Assembly: GCF_001908205.1 (NCBI RefSeq)
Contig: NZ_LGHL01000020.1
Location: 1 to 64,000 of the forward strand
From: Bradyrhizobium sp. NAS80.1
Lineage (GTDB): Bacteria > Pseudomonadota > Alphaproteobacteria > Rhizobiales > Xanthobacteraceae
Direction of reading: 5' to 3'
Length of the DNA: 64,000 nucleotides
Shown: piece after piece, positions 24,837 to 33,834 of the stretch
Numbering within the stretch: the stretch's first letter is position 1
Layout: every line of letters begins with the position of its first letter
Notes under the pieces: generated by a model
Told to the model about the DNA's origin: nothing
The model's database searches: none
What the model saw: only the letters and a program-made list of their open reading frames with translations
Position numbers and translations under genes: made by a program

Positions 24837-25106
24837 ATGAAGACCGCACTTCTTATTGCAGCCACATTAGCCTTTGGTGTTGTGTCAGCTAATGCTGGTA
24901 GTAATCAGCATCATGTTTCATCACTCCATCAGAAATACCGATCAACTGTGATGACTGCTGGCCCTCCTCCAGCAGGGGCTAGTATTGACGAACGACCTGC
25001 TTGGGCACTCTACAGGCAGAATCTGCACGACTCAGGCTACAGTCCTAAGCAGAACATGGATCAAGTTGGTAATATGTGCGCGTCCTGTGATTATCACGGC
25101 AATTGA
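24837..25106 (+). CDS. Small secreted protein in a low-GC patch
   Basis: An 89-residue exported protein: signal peptide MKTALLIAATLAFGVVSANA, then a polar mature part with SLHQKYRSTVMTAGPPPAGA, DERPAWALYRQNLHDSGYSP and a C-terminal CASCDYHGN (CxxC). ATAGGAGG lies 8 bases before the ATG. Codon choice (ATT, TTA, CTT, GCA, TCA, GGT) is clearly AT-richer than in flanking genes, suggesting recent acquisition. TTGACA at 24778-24783 could be a -35 box, but no good -10 pairs with it. A strong terminator follows. Function is unknown. Confidence 0.75.
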   Translation: MKTALLIAATLAFGVVSANAGSNQHHVSSLHQKYRSTVMTAGPPPAGASIDERPAWALYRQNLHDSGYSPKQNMDQVGNMCASCDYHGN

Positions 25107-25223
25107 CCAAGCTGGTGCTGTGACGACCGAGAGCGGGATAACCGCAGATCGAGCAGCCAGTGAAGGAGAACCGGGGCGGGTGTGCAAATAGAAACTCCGC
25201 ACTTTTTCAATACGAGCTTCGCT

Positions 25224-25279
25224 AAAAAATGGCCCCCCAAAGATTCCCATTATGGGTTTCCTCTCGGGGGCTTTTTTTG
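25224..25279 (+). terminator. Strong terminator after the low-GC gene
   Basis: AAAAAATGGCCCCC pairs with GGGGGCTTTTTTT, with an internal CCCAT/ATGGG pair in the loop. The T7 run makes it a good plus-strand terminator; the A-run makes it potentially bidirectional. Confidence 0.8.
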
Positions 25280-25334
25280 TTCGCGCGCCCCACTGCTCAG
25301 CCATGCGTTCTGGTTTGCGCCAATGGCTGACCTC

Positions 25335-25409
25335 AGTCGGGCGCTGGAAGAAGCCTCCTTGCTCTATCGCGTCGCGAGCGTGCCGTTCCGCCATCGAAGC
25401 GCCGCCATC
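25335..25409 (+). pseudogene. Glutathione S-transferase fragment (duplicate of 23927 gene segment)
   Basis: The frame reading RALEEASLLYRVASVPFRHRS closely matches WALEEAALPYRVASVPFGDRS of the GST at 23927, and the DNA is near-identical over CTATCGCGTCGCGAGCGTGC (allowing one base). Nothing GST-like lies on either side. It is an orphan 70-75 bp fragment from a duplication or rearrangement. Confidence 0.65.
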
Positions 25410-25755
25410 AGACCAGCTTCATCGGCGTATCGGCGACGACGCGAAGGTCGATCCTGCCGATCAATGCCGAACGGCGCGCCTCCGCAGCACCAATGGCGCT
25501 CTCGGTTTGCTGCAACGTGCTGATGTTCGAACCGAGCGACACGATCCCGCCCAGCACCAGGGCGATCGATCCGAGCGCAGCGGTCAGGCCTGTCCCCAAC
25601 AGGCCGAGGATCGTGATCAACAACAGCGCGGCACCACCGCCGATGGCGATCTTCGACGCCAGAATGAACTTCCGGCATCGCTCGGCGATCTCGGCGAGCG
25701 CCGCGATCCGATCTTCGATGTCCGAAATCTCGTCAGTCAGATCGTCTTCGGTCAT
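25408..25755 (-). CDS. Hypothetical two-helix membrane protein
   Basis: A 115-residue protein. An acidic helical N-terminus (MTEDDLTDEISDIEDRIAAL) leads to a hydrophobic hairpin at about 33-80 rich in Gly/Ala/Leu, and a C-terminal helix with TLQQTESAIGAAEARRSALI. It has no recognised domain. Its end nearly touches the GST fragment, so the 3' end may have been altered by that rearrangement. Confidence 0.65.
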   Translation of the reverse strand: MTEDDLTDEISDIEDRIAALAEIAERCRKFILASKIAIGGGAALLLITILGLLGTGLTAALGSIALVLGGIVSLGSNISTLQQTESAIGAAEARRSALIGRIDLRVVADTPMKLV

Positions 25756-25787
25756 TGGATCGAGGATACCAAATCAGAAGAAATCAG

Positions 25788-25861
25788 TAGCCCGCATGAG
25801 CGAAGCGACATGCGGGGACCTGAGTAAAGACCCGAATGTCGCTACGCTCATCCGCGCTACG
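25788..25861. repeat. REP-like repeat, second copy of the GTAGCC element
   Basis: TAGCCCGCATGAGCGAAGCGACATGCGGG faces TGTCGCTACGCTCATCCGCGCTAC. Related to 23362-23424. It lies in the 3' gap of the carboxylase gene. Confidence 0.75.
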
Positions 25862-25866
25862 CATTC

Positions 25867-27399
25867 TCACAACGGCAAATTGTCGTGCTTCTTCGCCGGC
25901 ATTTCCGTCTTCTTGTCCTTCAGCATCGCCAGCGCGCGGGCGATGCGCCGCCGGGTCGAGTGCGGCATGATGACGTCGTCGATGTAGCCGCGCTCGGCCG
26001 CGATGAACGGCGACAGGAAGCGGTCTTCGTATTCCTTCGTGCGGGCAGCGATCTTGTCGGGGTCGCCGATGTCAGAGCGGAAGATGATCTCGACCGCGCC
26101 CTTCGCGCCCATCACCGCGATCTGGGCGGTCGGCCAGGCATAGTTCATGTCGGCGCCGATTTCCTTGGAGGCCATGACGTCGAAGGCGCCGCCATAGGCC
26201 TTGCGGGTAATGACGGTGACCAGCGGCACGGTGCACTGCGAGTACGCGAACAGCAGCTTCGCGCCGTGCTTGATCAGGCCGCCATATTCCTGCGCAGTGC
26301 CCGGCAGGAACCCCGGCACGTCGACGAAGGTGACGATCGGGATGTTGAAGGCATCACAAAAGCGGACGAAGCGCGCGGCCTTGCGCGAGGCGTCGCTATC
26401 GAGCACGCCCGCCAGCACCATCGGCTGGTTGGCGACGAAGCCGACAGTGCGGCCCGCGATGCGGCCAAAGCCCGTGACGATATTCTTGGCAAAGGACTCC
26501 GCGATCTCGAAGAAGTCGCCCTCGTCCACGACCTTCAGGATCAATTCCTTCATGTCGTAGGGCTTGTTCGGATTGTCGGGGATCAGCGTGTCGAGCGACA
26601 TGTCGACGCGGCCGATGTCGTCGAAGCTCGGCCATTCCGGCACGCCGTCGGTGTTGTTGGACGGCAGGAAGTCGATCAGGCGCCGCATCTGCAGAAGCGT
26701 CTCGACGTCGTTCTCGAAGGCACCGTCGGCGATCGAGGAGCGCGTCGCGTGTACCGAGGCACCGCCGAGTTCTTCGGCCGTGACGACCTCGTTGGTCACC
26801 GTCTTCACCACGTCGGGGCCGGTGACGAACATGTAGCTGGTGTTCTTCACCATGAAGATGAAGTCGGTCATCGCCGGCGAATAGACGTCGCCGCCGGCAC
26901 AGGGGCCCATGATGACGGAGATCTGCGGGATCACACCGGAGGCGAGCACGTTGCGGCGGAACACGTAGGAATAGCCGGCGAGCGCCGCGACGCCCTCCTG
27001 GATGCGGGCGCCGCCCGCGTCATAGAGGCCGATGATGGGCGCCCTCGCCTTCATCGCCATGTCCTGCAGCTTGGTGATCTTCAGCGCGTGGGTCTCGGAC
27101 AGCGAGCCGCCGAACACGGTGAAGTCCTTGGCAAACACAAACGTCTTGCGGCCGTTGACGGTGCCCCAGCCGGTGACGACGCCGTCGCTGGGGATCTTGG
27201 TCTTCTCCATGCCGAACTCGGTCGAGCGGTGCTCGACGAACATGTCGAATTCCTCGAACGATCCCTTGTCGAGCAGGAGCTCGATGCGCTCGCGCGCGGT
27301 CAGCTTGCCGCGGGCGTGCTGCGCGTCGATGCGCTTCTGCCCGCCGCCGAGCTTTGCGCCGGCACGACGTTCTTCAAGGGCGTCCAGGATATGTTTCAT
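25867..27399 (-). CDS. pccB: Propionyl-CoA carboxylase beta (carboxyltransferase) subunit
   Basis: A 510-residue biotin-dependent carboxyltransferase with two crotonase-type halves. It shows [51 protein letters not shown], then [23 protein letters not shown] and [12 protein letters not shown]. Length and motifs fit PccB, which transfers carboxyl from biotin to propionyl-CoA, giving methylmalonyl-CoA. The biotin-carrying alpha subunit is not in this window. It converges with nothing; a DUF4260 gene diverges upstream. Confidence 0.95.
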   Translation of the reverse strand: MKHILDALEERRAGAKLGGGQKRIDAQHARGKLTARERIELLLDKGSFEEFDMFVEHRSTEFGMEKTKIPSDGVVTGWGTVNGRKTFVFAKDFTVFGGSLSETHALKITKLQDMAMKARAPIIGLYDAGGARIQEGVAALAGYSYVFRRNVLASGVIPQISVIMGPCAGGDVYSPAMTDFIFMVKNTSYMFVTGPDVVKTVTNEVVTAEELGGASVHATRSSIADGAFENDVETLLQMRRLIDFLPSNNTDGVPEWPSFDDIGRVDMSLDTLIPDNPNKPYDMKELILKVVDEGDFFEIAESFAKNIVTGFGRIAGRTVGFVANQPMVLAGVLDSDASRKAARFVRFCDAFNIPIVTFVDVPGFLPGTAQEYGGLIKHGAKLLFAYSQCTVPLVTVITRKAYGGAFDVMASKEIGADMNYAWPTAQIAVMGAKGAVEIIFRSDIGDPDKIAARTKEYEDRFLSPFIAAERGYIDDVIMPHSTRRRIARALAMLKDKKTEMPAKKHDNLPL

Positions 27400-27548
27400 T
27401 TGCTCCCGCCAGTTCTTAGCCTAAATGCGATTGCCGGGGGTTCTAACACGGCATTTTGCGAGCCGGGAAGCTGCTTTCGGCGTCGCAGGGCTGCCCTGCC
27501 GCAGCGTGAAAGCGCAAGGAATTACAAAGTTTTGCATGGGAGGCGACC

Positions 27549-27953
27549 ATGAACGAGAAAGCTGCCGAGACCGGCGCTGCGACGGGCGGCGTCAATATTC
27601 TGCTCCGCCTGGAGGGCCTGACCCTGTTTGCGGGCATGGTGATGCTCTACGCGGTCTGGGGCGGCTCCTGGCTGGTGTTCGCCCTGCTCTTCTTCGTCCC
27701 CGATCTGAGCTTCCTGGCATACCTGTCGGACGCCAAATTCGGCGCCCTCGTCTACAACGTCGCCCACAGCTACATGCTGCCGGTGACGCTGATGACGCTG
27801 GGCTTCGGCTTCGCCTCGCCCCTCACCCTGTCAATCGCCTTGATCTGGCTCGCCCATATCGGCATCGACCGGGCGCTCGGCTTTGGCCTGAAATATTCGG
27901 CCGGGTTCGGCTTCACCCATCTCGGCCGGATCGGCCGGCAGAAGGACGCCTGA
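27549..27953 (+). CDS. DUF4260 membrane protein
   Basis: A 134-residue integral membrane protein with about four helices. The family pattern is LLRLEGLTLFAGMVMLYA, PDLSFLAYL, YNVAHSYMLP, and IGIDRALGFGLKY near the end. Function is unknown. The ATG follows GGGAGGCGACC. It is divergent from pccB with a 150-bp gap. Confidence 0.88.
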   Translation: MNEKAAETGAATGGVNILLRLEGLTLFAGMVMLYAVWGGSWLVFALLFFVPDLSFLAYLSDAKFGALVYNVAHSYMLPVTLMTLGFGFASPLTLSIALIWLAHIGIDRALGFGLKYSAGFGFTHLGRIGRQKDA

Positions 27954-28117
27954 CCCCGAGCGCTTTGGCGGCGGGACTGCGGCTTTTTTGCCTGCCCTCG
28001 CCGGTTGACCAGGCCAGCCGATTCAGGCTTGCTCGGGTTCCACGATCAGACGCCGAATGTTGCGTGAGCTCAGTCGGTACGGCGGCGGTCACCACGTCTG
28101 GCTGCAAGCATCACCCA

Positions 28118-28699
28118 ATGTCCGCGACGGTCGTCCCCCTGCCGCCGAAATCATCGTCCGAGACCACCGACTTCCTGCGCCGGATGGCCAGCATGGTGTC
28201 GGGGCAAAACGGCGAGATGCTGCTGCGCGCCGCAGCGCTGATCGAATCGCTCACGAAGCGGGCTATGTCGGCCGAGCGGCTCTTTCACGAGCAACAGGAA
28301 GAGAACAAGCGCCTCGTCAAGCTGCGTGAAGGCACCGAGCTCGTGGTCGCTCAGATCGAGACCTTGCGGAAGCAACTTGCGGACGTGACCTCGGCTGCCG
28401 CCACTGAGCGCGCAGCGTTCGATGCCGAGCGCGGCAGGCTGCTCGGCCTGATGCAGGATGCCGAAAGCCATATCAGCAAGCTCACCGGCGAGCTCGAGAC
28501 GCTGCGCGCCTCCGTCGACAGCTTCAACGAGACCGCGGTCTCCGTGCCGATCGAGGTGCTGCGCCTGGCACGGACACAGTTCGATTTCCTCTGCGACGGC
28601 TTTGCCCGCAACGGCGACCCGATCTCGCAGGCGATAAGCGAGATCGGCGGTTTTGCGATCGACCAGGCGCTGACGGCGAAGAAGACCGATAGCGCCTGA
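28118..28699 (+). CDS. Hypothetical coiled-coil protein
   Basis: A 193-residue soluble protein. After a Pro/Ser-rich start (MSATVVPLPPKSSSETTDF), residues about 35-140 are a long heptad-rich helix (RLFHEQQEENKRLVKLREGT, LRKQLADVTSAAATERAAFD). A short globular end follows, LRLARTQFDFLCDGFARNGD. No family is recognised. The start at 28118 is preferred; the upstream open frame back to 27425 crosses the DUF4260 gene in another frame and is not real. Confidence 0.75.
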   Translation: MSATVVPLPPKSSSETTDFLRRMASMVSGQNGEMLLRAAALIESLTKRAMSAERLFHEQQEENKRLVKLREGTELVVAQIETLRKQLADVTSAAATERAAFDAERGRLLGLMQDAESHISKLTGELETLRASVDSFNETAVSVPIEVLRLARTQFDFLCDGFARNGDPISQAISEIGGFAIDQALTAKKTDSA

Positions 28700-28781
28700 C
28701 CCGGCGCCAAGGCTGACGAATTGACAGCGCGGCGTCCGGCGGCCGGCAAGCCGGTTTGGCGCTGAGAGACTGCGCGGCCTG

Positions 28782-28893
28782 CATGGTTCGAGACGCCCGC
28801 TTTCGCGGGCGCCTCACCATGAGGGTCTCACATTTTTCCGCGAAGCAAGACCTCATCCTGAGGAGCCCGCAAAGCGGGCGTCTCGAAGGATGG
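28782..28893. repeat. REP-like repeat (CATGGTTCGAGACGCCCGC)
   Basis: CATGGTTCGAGACGCCCGCTT... is mirrored by ...GCGGGCGTCTCGAAGGATGG, with inner hairpins CTCACCATGAG and CTCATCCTGAGGAG. It lies between converging genes. Confidence 0.75.
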
Positions 28894-28910
28894 CCGCAAG
28901 AAAGCTCTTC

Positions 28911-29567
28911 TTACGGCTCGCCTGGCTTGAACGGCTCCTGCTTGTCCGGCGGCGTCGTCTCTTCCGCCATCGCCAGCAGCATCGCGACCATCACGTAATT
29001 GCCGGCGACCGCCGTGAGGTCGACGATCTGCTGGTCGTTGAAGACCTTCTTCGCCCGCGCATAGGTCTCGTCGGTGACCTTCTTGGTGGTGGTGAGCTCG
29101 GTGACGAAGTCGTAGACGACAGCCTCGTCCTCGGCCATCTTCGACGGGCGCTTGTTGGCCTTGAGCTCCGCGATGATGTCCGGCGACAGGCCCGCCTTTG
29201 CTGCCAGCGGCGCGTGGGCGAACCACTCCACCTGCGAGCGCCACTGCCGCCCGACGATCAGAATCGCAAATTCGTTGAGCTTAGTCGGGACCGACGTCTC
29301 CCAGCGCAGATAGTGGAACAGGTCGAACAGCCGCTGGCCGAGCACGGGACTGCGGATCATCGGATTGTAGGGACCGCCGATGCCGACGCTCGACACCTTC
29401 ATGATCTGCTCACCGAGCGGCTTCTGCCTCGCGTCGAGCTGGTCCATGGTGAGCTGCGGGAAGCGCGGCTCCTTGCTGGTGGCGGGTGCGGCCAACATCG
29501 TGGCAGCGAGCCAGCCGCCCGCAGCGGCAAGCGCGAGCGACGACAGCCAGAGCGGCTTTGAGTTCAT
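28911..29567 (-). CDS. Exported carboxymuconolactone decarboxylase (CMD/AhpD-like) family protein
   Basis: A 218-residue protein with an N-terminal signal (LWLSSLALAAAGGWLAATML). The CMD fold follows, with ILIVGRQWRSQVEWFAHAPLA and YDFVTELTTTKKVTDETYA. The CxxC of AhpD peroxidases is absent, so hydroperoxide reduction is unlikely. Many exported CMD-like proteins are of unknown role. The start at 29567 follows GGGAGGAAAACA; 29585 is less likely. Confidence 0.85.
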   Translation of the reverse strand: MNSKPLWLSSLALAAAGGWLAATMLAAPATSKEPRFPQLTMDQLDARQKPLGEQIMKVSSVGIGGPYNPMIRSPVLGQRLFDLFHYLRWETSVPTKLNEFAILIVGRQWRSQVEWFAHAPLAAKAGLSPDIIAELKANKRPSKMAEDEAVVYDFVTELTTTKKVTDETYARAKKVFNDQQIVDLTAVAGNYVMVAMLLAMAEETTPPDKQEPFKPGEP

Positions 29568-29646
29568 TGTTTTCCTCCCGACCATTATTCTTGCTTGGTC
29601 GGGACGATGCTAGTCGAGCGGCCTAGTATGCGCCAGCGCGGTGAAG

Positions 29647-30465
29647 CTAGATCGCGCCGATCTCGGCAAGGCAGGCTTGCGTCAGCGTCATGCGGGCCTC
29701 GATGTGGCGCGGCTCGCGGCAATCCATGTTGAGCGCAAACACTGTCTGCGCCCCGCCCTTCTCGGCCCAGCCGACCATCCAGCCGAGCGACGGCTCACCG
29801 CGCTCCGCCCCTAACAGCCCGGACTTGGCGCGGATGACGCTCTCGCCGGCCTTGGTCACCGGCAGGATGTCACAGACGAGATCCTGGCTGCGCTTGGAAA
29901 TCGGCAACACGCGACGGCGCAGCCGGTCGACGAAGTCGATCTGCTCGACCGGATCGATGCGCAAGGCTCCGGTGAGCCAGAACTGGTCGATGCCGCCGCC
30001 GATATCGCGATTGCCGTAGTCGAACAGATCGACATATTTCTGCATACGCTCCTGCCCGATGCGGCGCGCGATCTCCTGATAGACCGGCACCGAACTTACC
30101 GCGATTGCACTGCGCAGCGTGTGATCCTTGTTCCAGGCTTCGATCGGACGCTTCACACCGTCCCACGGAAACACGTCCTTGTCGGGATCGGCGACAATGC
30201 CGGTTTCGAGCGCAATCAGCGAGTTCGGAATCTTGAAGGTCGAGGCCGGCAGCTTGCCCTCGCCCGAACGCTCGTTGTCGCTGGCGACAATCAGATAGTC
30301 GTCGACCTTGTAGGCGACGAAGGTCCCGGCTGTGCCAAGGTCGGTGAAGCGCTTTGCCAGGCTCTCGCGGATCTCATTGCGCGGCGGCGCGACATGAGCG
30401 AGCGCGCGCTGCGGCATGGTGGCGGCTGCGGCAAGAAGGCCGAGGGTGGAGCGGCGGGTCAGCAA
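29647..30465 (-). CDS. Class D (OXA-type) beta-lactamase
   Basis: A 272-residue protein with a signal peptide (RRSTLGLLAAAATMPQRALA). Class D motifs are complete: active-site STFK (ASTFKIPNSLIALETG), SSV (AVSSVPVYQEIA), the YGN motif (FDYGNRDIGGG) and KSG (RAKSGLLG). A WMVGWAEK segment follows. It likely hydrolyses penicillins or oxacillin in the periplasm. No mobile-element sequence or cassette site surrounds it, so it looks like a resident chromosomal gene. The start is a TTG at 30465, with a weak RBS. Confidence 0.92.
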   Translation of the reverse strand: MLTRRSTLGLLAAAATMPQRALAHVAPPRNEIRESLAKRFTDLGTAGTFVAYKVDDYLIVASDNERSGEGKLPASTFKIPNSLIALETGIVADPDKDVFPWDGVKRPIEAWNKDHTLRSAIAVSSVPVYQEIARRIGQERMQKYVDLFDYGNRDIGGGIDQFWLTGALRIDPVEQIDFVDRLRRRVLPISKRSQDLVCDILPVTKAGESVIRAKSGLLGAERGEPSLGWMVGWAEKGGAQTVFALNMDCREPRHIEARMTLTQACLAEIGAI

Positions 30466-30536
30466 GAGCAGTGTCCGTTGAATGACGAAAGGGACGGCTA
30501 CAATGCCGCCGATATCTGGTCAAACGATGACAGCAT

Positions 30537-30800
30537 TTACCGCGCCCGGCCCGACAGCCGCAGCACGAACACCAGCACTTCGGCGACCGCCTTGTAGAGG
30601 TCGGGCGGGATCTCCTCGCAGAGCTCGACCTTGGAGAGCGCGCCGGCCAGGATCTCGTTCTCCTCGATCGGGATGTCGTTCGATTTGGCGATCTCGACGA
30701 TCTTTGCGCCGATCGTGCCGTTGCCCTTGGCGACGACAACAGGCGCGTTGCTGCCCTTCTCGTAATGCAGCGCGATCGCGAGCTTGGACTCATCGCTCAC
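30537..30800 (-). CDS. Stand-alone FlhB C-terminal domain protein (FhlB/FlhX-like)
   Basis: An 87-residue protein matching only the cytoplasmic switch domain of FlhB/YscU export proteins: ALHYEKGSNAPVVVAKGNG, then PIEENEILAGALSKVELCEE and IPPDLYKAVAEVLVFV. The autocleavage NPTH motif and the membrane part are absent. It starts with GTG at 30800, overlapping the fliK stop by 4 bases, so the two are translationally coupled. A role in flagellar export or hook-length switching is likely. Confidence 0.88.
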   Translation of the reverse strand: MSDESKLAIALHYEKGSNAPVVVAKGNGTIGAKIVEIAKSNDIPIEENEILAGALSKVELCEEIPPDLYKAVAEVLVFVLRLSGRAR

Positions 30801-32422
30801 GTGGCGCGATCCAAGAAATGCCCGGCGCGGGCCGGCGCAGGCTGCGGCGGGGTGCCATCGCGGACCACGATGTCGCCGGGCTTGAGCTCGGCCCTTGTCA
30901 GCGCCTGATTGAGCTCACCGACGCCGGCGCGGAGCTGCTGCGCGGTCGCCGGCCGCTCCGCCCACATCCGCACGAAGGTCTTTTCGCCGTTGAGCGTGAT
31001 CAGCGCATGCACGGGGCCGGCCGGCTCGACATTGAGCGAGAAGCGCGCGCGCCAGGCGCGCTTGGCGGGATCGGCGGACTCGCTGCCACCGTCGCGCGAG
31101 ATCTCGAATTGCGCCATCGCGGTGCCCTGCGGGGTTGCAAAGGGAATTTCGAAATTCCACTGCGGCACGGCCGGATCGATGCGATGGCCGCTGGCATCGG
31201 TGCGATCAGGAAGTGAAGCGACCTGAAGCAAGGTCTGCCGTGCGATCGCGGCATCGATGTCGTCGAGCAGGCGATGCACGGTCGCAGCCAGCGGGGTATC
31301 GGGCGCGAGCGATGCCGAAGCGATCGATTGCGGCGACGGCAGCGCGCCGCGGATCGGCGGCGGCGTTGCGCGCGCGGCCGCCTCGAAGACGTGGCCATCA
31401 GGCACGGCCTTGTTCGAACCGGGGACGTTGCCGGTCATGTGCGGCAGGTTCTGCGTGACCTCCTGCAGGAGGCTCGCGGCGAGGCCAGCGGACATCGTTC
31501 GCGGCACCGCGGCTTGGGAGACGTCGGCGGCGATTTCAGCGAGCACGGCGGCCGCGAAGGCCGCGCTGCGCGGCATTTGCGGAGCTTGGGCGATGTCCGG
31601 TTCGGGCGACAATAACGCAGCCGGCGCCGCCTCACCCGCGGCCTGAGCCGGCGCGGCGGCGGGCTGCGGTGTCACGGTGGCGCTCGCAGGAAGCGCGGCG
31701 CCTTGCGCAGGCGCCTGCGGAGCCGCGGTCTCGAGCGTCGCCAGCGTCTGACGCAGCACCAGCAGCGCTGCCTTCAGGTCCGGCACGGTGCCGGATGACG
31801 GCGCTGCGCCCGCGGCGAGCGAGGCCTCGAGGAACAGCCCGGATTTCTGGAAGGCAGATTCGATGTCGGGTCCATCGAGCCCGGCATTGAGTGGGGTTTG
31901 CTGCGCCAGCACGGCCAGCACCGCCTGCTTCAGTCCCGCCGGCAGATCGCTGCCGGTCACGACGGAGGCCAGATTGGCGAACAGCGGCGCCTGACTGCCC
32001 TGCTTGGCCGCGGCCTCGGCCGAGGCCACGGTGACGGCGACCTGCTCCGATGGGGTCAGCGTGTTGCGTGGCGCATTGACTGATGGCGCAAGCGGCGGGC
32101 TCTCCACCAGCGAGGCCGCACGCGGCGTCAGCGTGACCTGATCGGCCGCCGCCTCGCCTGCCCCGTTGACGATGGCGAGCCGGATCGCGCCGTCATTCTG
32201 CGACACCGCGAGCTGGAGGTTCTGGCCCGGCGACAGCGCCACTTCCGACATCACGTCGAGGGAGAGATTTGCGATCGCGATCCGCACCAGATTGTCGGCG
32301 AGCACACTGACGACCTTGGCGTCGACCACGCTGCCGGTCTGAAGCACAAGGTCAGGCGTCGCCGCATCAGCCACGGGGCTGGCGGCATTGACCGGAACGA
32401 TCGAGCTTATCGGCGTCGGCAT
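30797..32422 (-). CDS. fliK: Flagellar hook-length control protein FliK-like
   Basis: A 541-residue protein. The N-terminal and middle parts are low-complexity, Ala/Pro/Gln-rich (the molecular-ruler region). The C-terminal domain (about 430-530) has the FliK hook-length fold: FSLNVEPAGPVHALITLNGE, then VRMWAERPATAQQLRAGVGEL. FliK is exported and tells FlhB when to stop hook assembly. Its coupling to an FlhB C-terminal homologue fits that job. No other flagellar genes lie in the window. Confidence 0.85.
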   Translation of the reverse strand: MPTPISSIVPVNAASPVADAATPDLVLQTGSVVDAKVVSVLADNLVRIAIANLSLDVMSEVALSPGQNLQLAVSQNDGAIRLAIVNGAGEAAADQVTLTPRAASLVESPPLAPSVNAPRNTLTPSEQVAVTVASAEAAAKQGSQAPLFANLASVVTGSDLPAGLKQAVLAVLAQQTPLNAGLDGPDIESAFQKSGLFLEASLAAGAAPSSGTVPDLKAALLVLRQTLATLETAAPQAPAQGAALPASATVTPQPAAAPAQAAGEAAPAALLSPEPDIAQAPQMPRSAAFAAAVLAEIAADVSQAAVPRTMSAGLAASLLQEVTQNLPHMTGNVPGSNKAVPDGHVFEAAARATPPPIRGALPSPQSIASASLAPDTPLAATVHRLLDDIDAAIARQTLLQVASLPDRTDASGHRIDPAVPQWNFEIPFATPQGTAMAQFEISRDGGSESADPAKRAWRARFSLNVEPAGPVHALITLNGEKTFVRMWAERPATAQQLRAGVGELNQALTRAELKPGDIVVRDGTPPQPAPARAGHFLDRAT

Positions 32423-32480
32423 CTCAACGGGGCCCGGTGGAACGCGAGCCCACCCTAAGGCCGCCGTCGTAAACCTGTCG

Positions 32481-33275
32481 TTAAGGACCTTTGGCCGCGG
32501 GCGGCTTCACGCCCGCCAGAACCGCCACGGCGGCTTCGAAATCCCTCAGGCGAGTGGCCCGGCGCGCTGCCGCTTCCTCGTCCACGCCCCATTGGTCGGC
32601 GTTCCAGTCCTCATCGACATGGGCGGCTGCCCAGACCTGGCCGGCATCGCGCACGCCGTGGGCCAGCGCCAGCGCTAGCAGCGCCGAGCCGGTCAGCGTC
32701 GTGACCATATGAAGCGCCGCAACCGACCAGGCATCCCCGGGCAGCGCGGCGCGCGCAGTCTGGATCGCCTCGTCCGGCTGCTTCACATGCATGATGCCCT
32801 CGGACAGGATGAAATGCGCCCCCAGCGTCTCCGCCGCCCAGAACAGCACGGGGTCCCAATGCGCGGCCTCGCGCGCGACCAGAGCCTGGGGATGGCCGGC
32901 GCGGTAGAACAACAGATCGGTCTGGAAGTATTTTGCGAGGTCGTCGCTGACGAGCTCGACGCGGTCGACCACGCCCTCGACCACGCTGTTGGCGATCCGT
33001 GTCAGCGGCATGGTCACGGGATCGATCGTCTCGCCCTGGGTGGCCCATTCGGAGGCCACCGCATCGGCGAGCGCGCGCGAGGGGATCACCACCTGGCGGC
33101 CGGAGGGCGCGCGGATCGGCTTGCCATCGAGCGTGATGGCGAAGCCGCCCTCGGCCTCGGCGAGGCCGGCCTCCTTGTAGAAGCGCTTGCGCTGCGGCGT
33201 GCGCGCAGACTGGCGGGCCGCCTCACGCGGATCGAGCGGAGACTGCCCCGCGGCTTCATCGAACAATTCGCGCAT
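32481..33275 (-). CDS. ATP12-family chaperone (F1-ATPase assembly)
   Basis: A 264-residue protein of the ATP12 family, which binds the F1 alpha subunit during ATP synthase assembly in mitochondria and alphaproteobacteria. Visible are RFYKEAGLAEAEGGFAITLD, GKPIRAPSGRQVVIPSRALA and the helix AVASEWATQGETIDPVTMPL. The start at 33275 (MRELFDEA) is favoured over the longer frame from 33446. Confidence 0.92.
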   Translation of the reverse strand: MRELFDEAAGQSPLDPREAARQSARTPQRKRFYKEAGLAEAEGGFAITLDGKPIRAPSGRQVVIPSRALADAVASEWATQGETIDPVTMPLTRIANSVVEGVVDRVELVSDDLAKYFQTDLLFYRAGHPQALVAREAAHWDPVLFWAAETLGAHFILSEGIMHVKQPDEAIQTARAALPGDAWSVAALHMVTTLTGSALLALALAHGVRDAGQVWAAAHVDEDWNADQWGVDEEAAARRATRLRDFEAAVAVLAGVKPPAAKGP

Positions 33276-33351
33276 CTTGAGTTTCCGGTCTCCGCCGCTG
33301 AATGCTAGGCTTTTAAGATAAGACCGGCGGCCGATAAAGCGAGCGGCGGGT

Positions 33352-33798
33352 ATGAGGGAACTTGCGGGCATCGTGGCCCTGTTCACCGGGCTTGGGCTGG
33401 CCGCGGCGGAGGCCGGCTTCCGCACCCCGGAATCGCTCGTGCGCAACGTCTATGCCTATTACGGCGAGGGCGCGCCGGAGCTGTCGAAAGGCCTGCCGAG
33501 GGATGATGCCACCGCCCGGCAATTCTTCGATCCCAGCCTGCGCAAGGCCTGGAGCGCGCCGAGGGTCGAGCCCTATGATTTCTTGGTCCAGAGCCCGAGC
33601 TGGAAGCTCGGCCCAATCGCGATCACAGTTATCCGCAGGCAATACGACAAGACCTATGTCGCGGCGAATTTCGACAATGACGGCCGCCGGGTGACGCTGA
33701 ACTTCATCCTGGTCAACGGGCCGGAAGGCTGGCTGATCACGGATGTCGAGACCCCGCACGACTCCTTGCGGATGTTTCTCGAGCAGTTCCGGAATTGA
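33352..33798 (+). CDS. DUF3828-like secreted protein
   Basis: A 148-residue protein. A short signal (LAGIVALFTGLGLAAAEA) precedes a mature domain with TPESLVRNVYAYYGEG, then ATARQFFDPSLRKAW and VNGPEGWLITDVETP. The layout matches DUF3828/NTF2-like secreted proteins of unknown function. It diverges from the ATP12 gene with a 76-bp gap. Confidence 0.75.
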   Translation: MRELAGIVALFTGLGLAAAEAGFRTPESLVRNVYAYYGEGAPELSKGLPRDDATARQFFDPSLRKAWSAPRVEPYDFLVQSPSWKLGPIAITVIRRQYDKTYVAANFDNDGRRVTLNFILVNGPEGWLITDVETPHDSLRMFLEQFRN

Positions 33799-33834
33799 GG
33801 GGGATTGGGACTAGGCTGCGGCTCCACAATCGAT

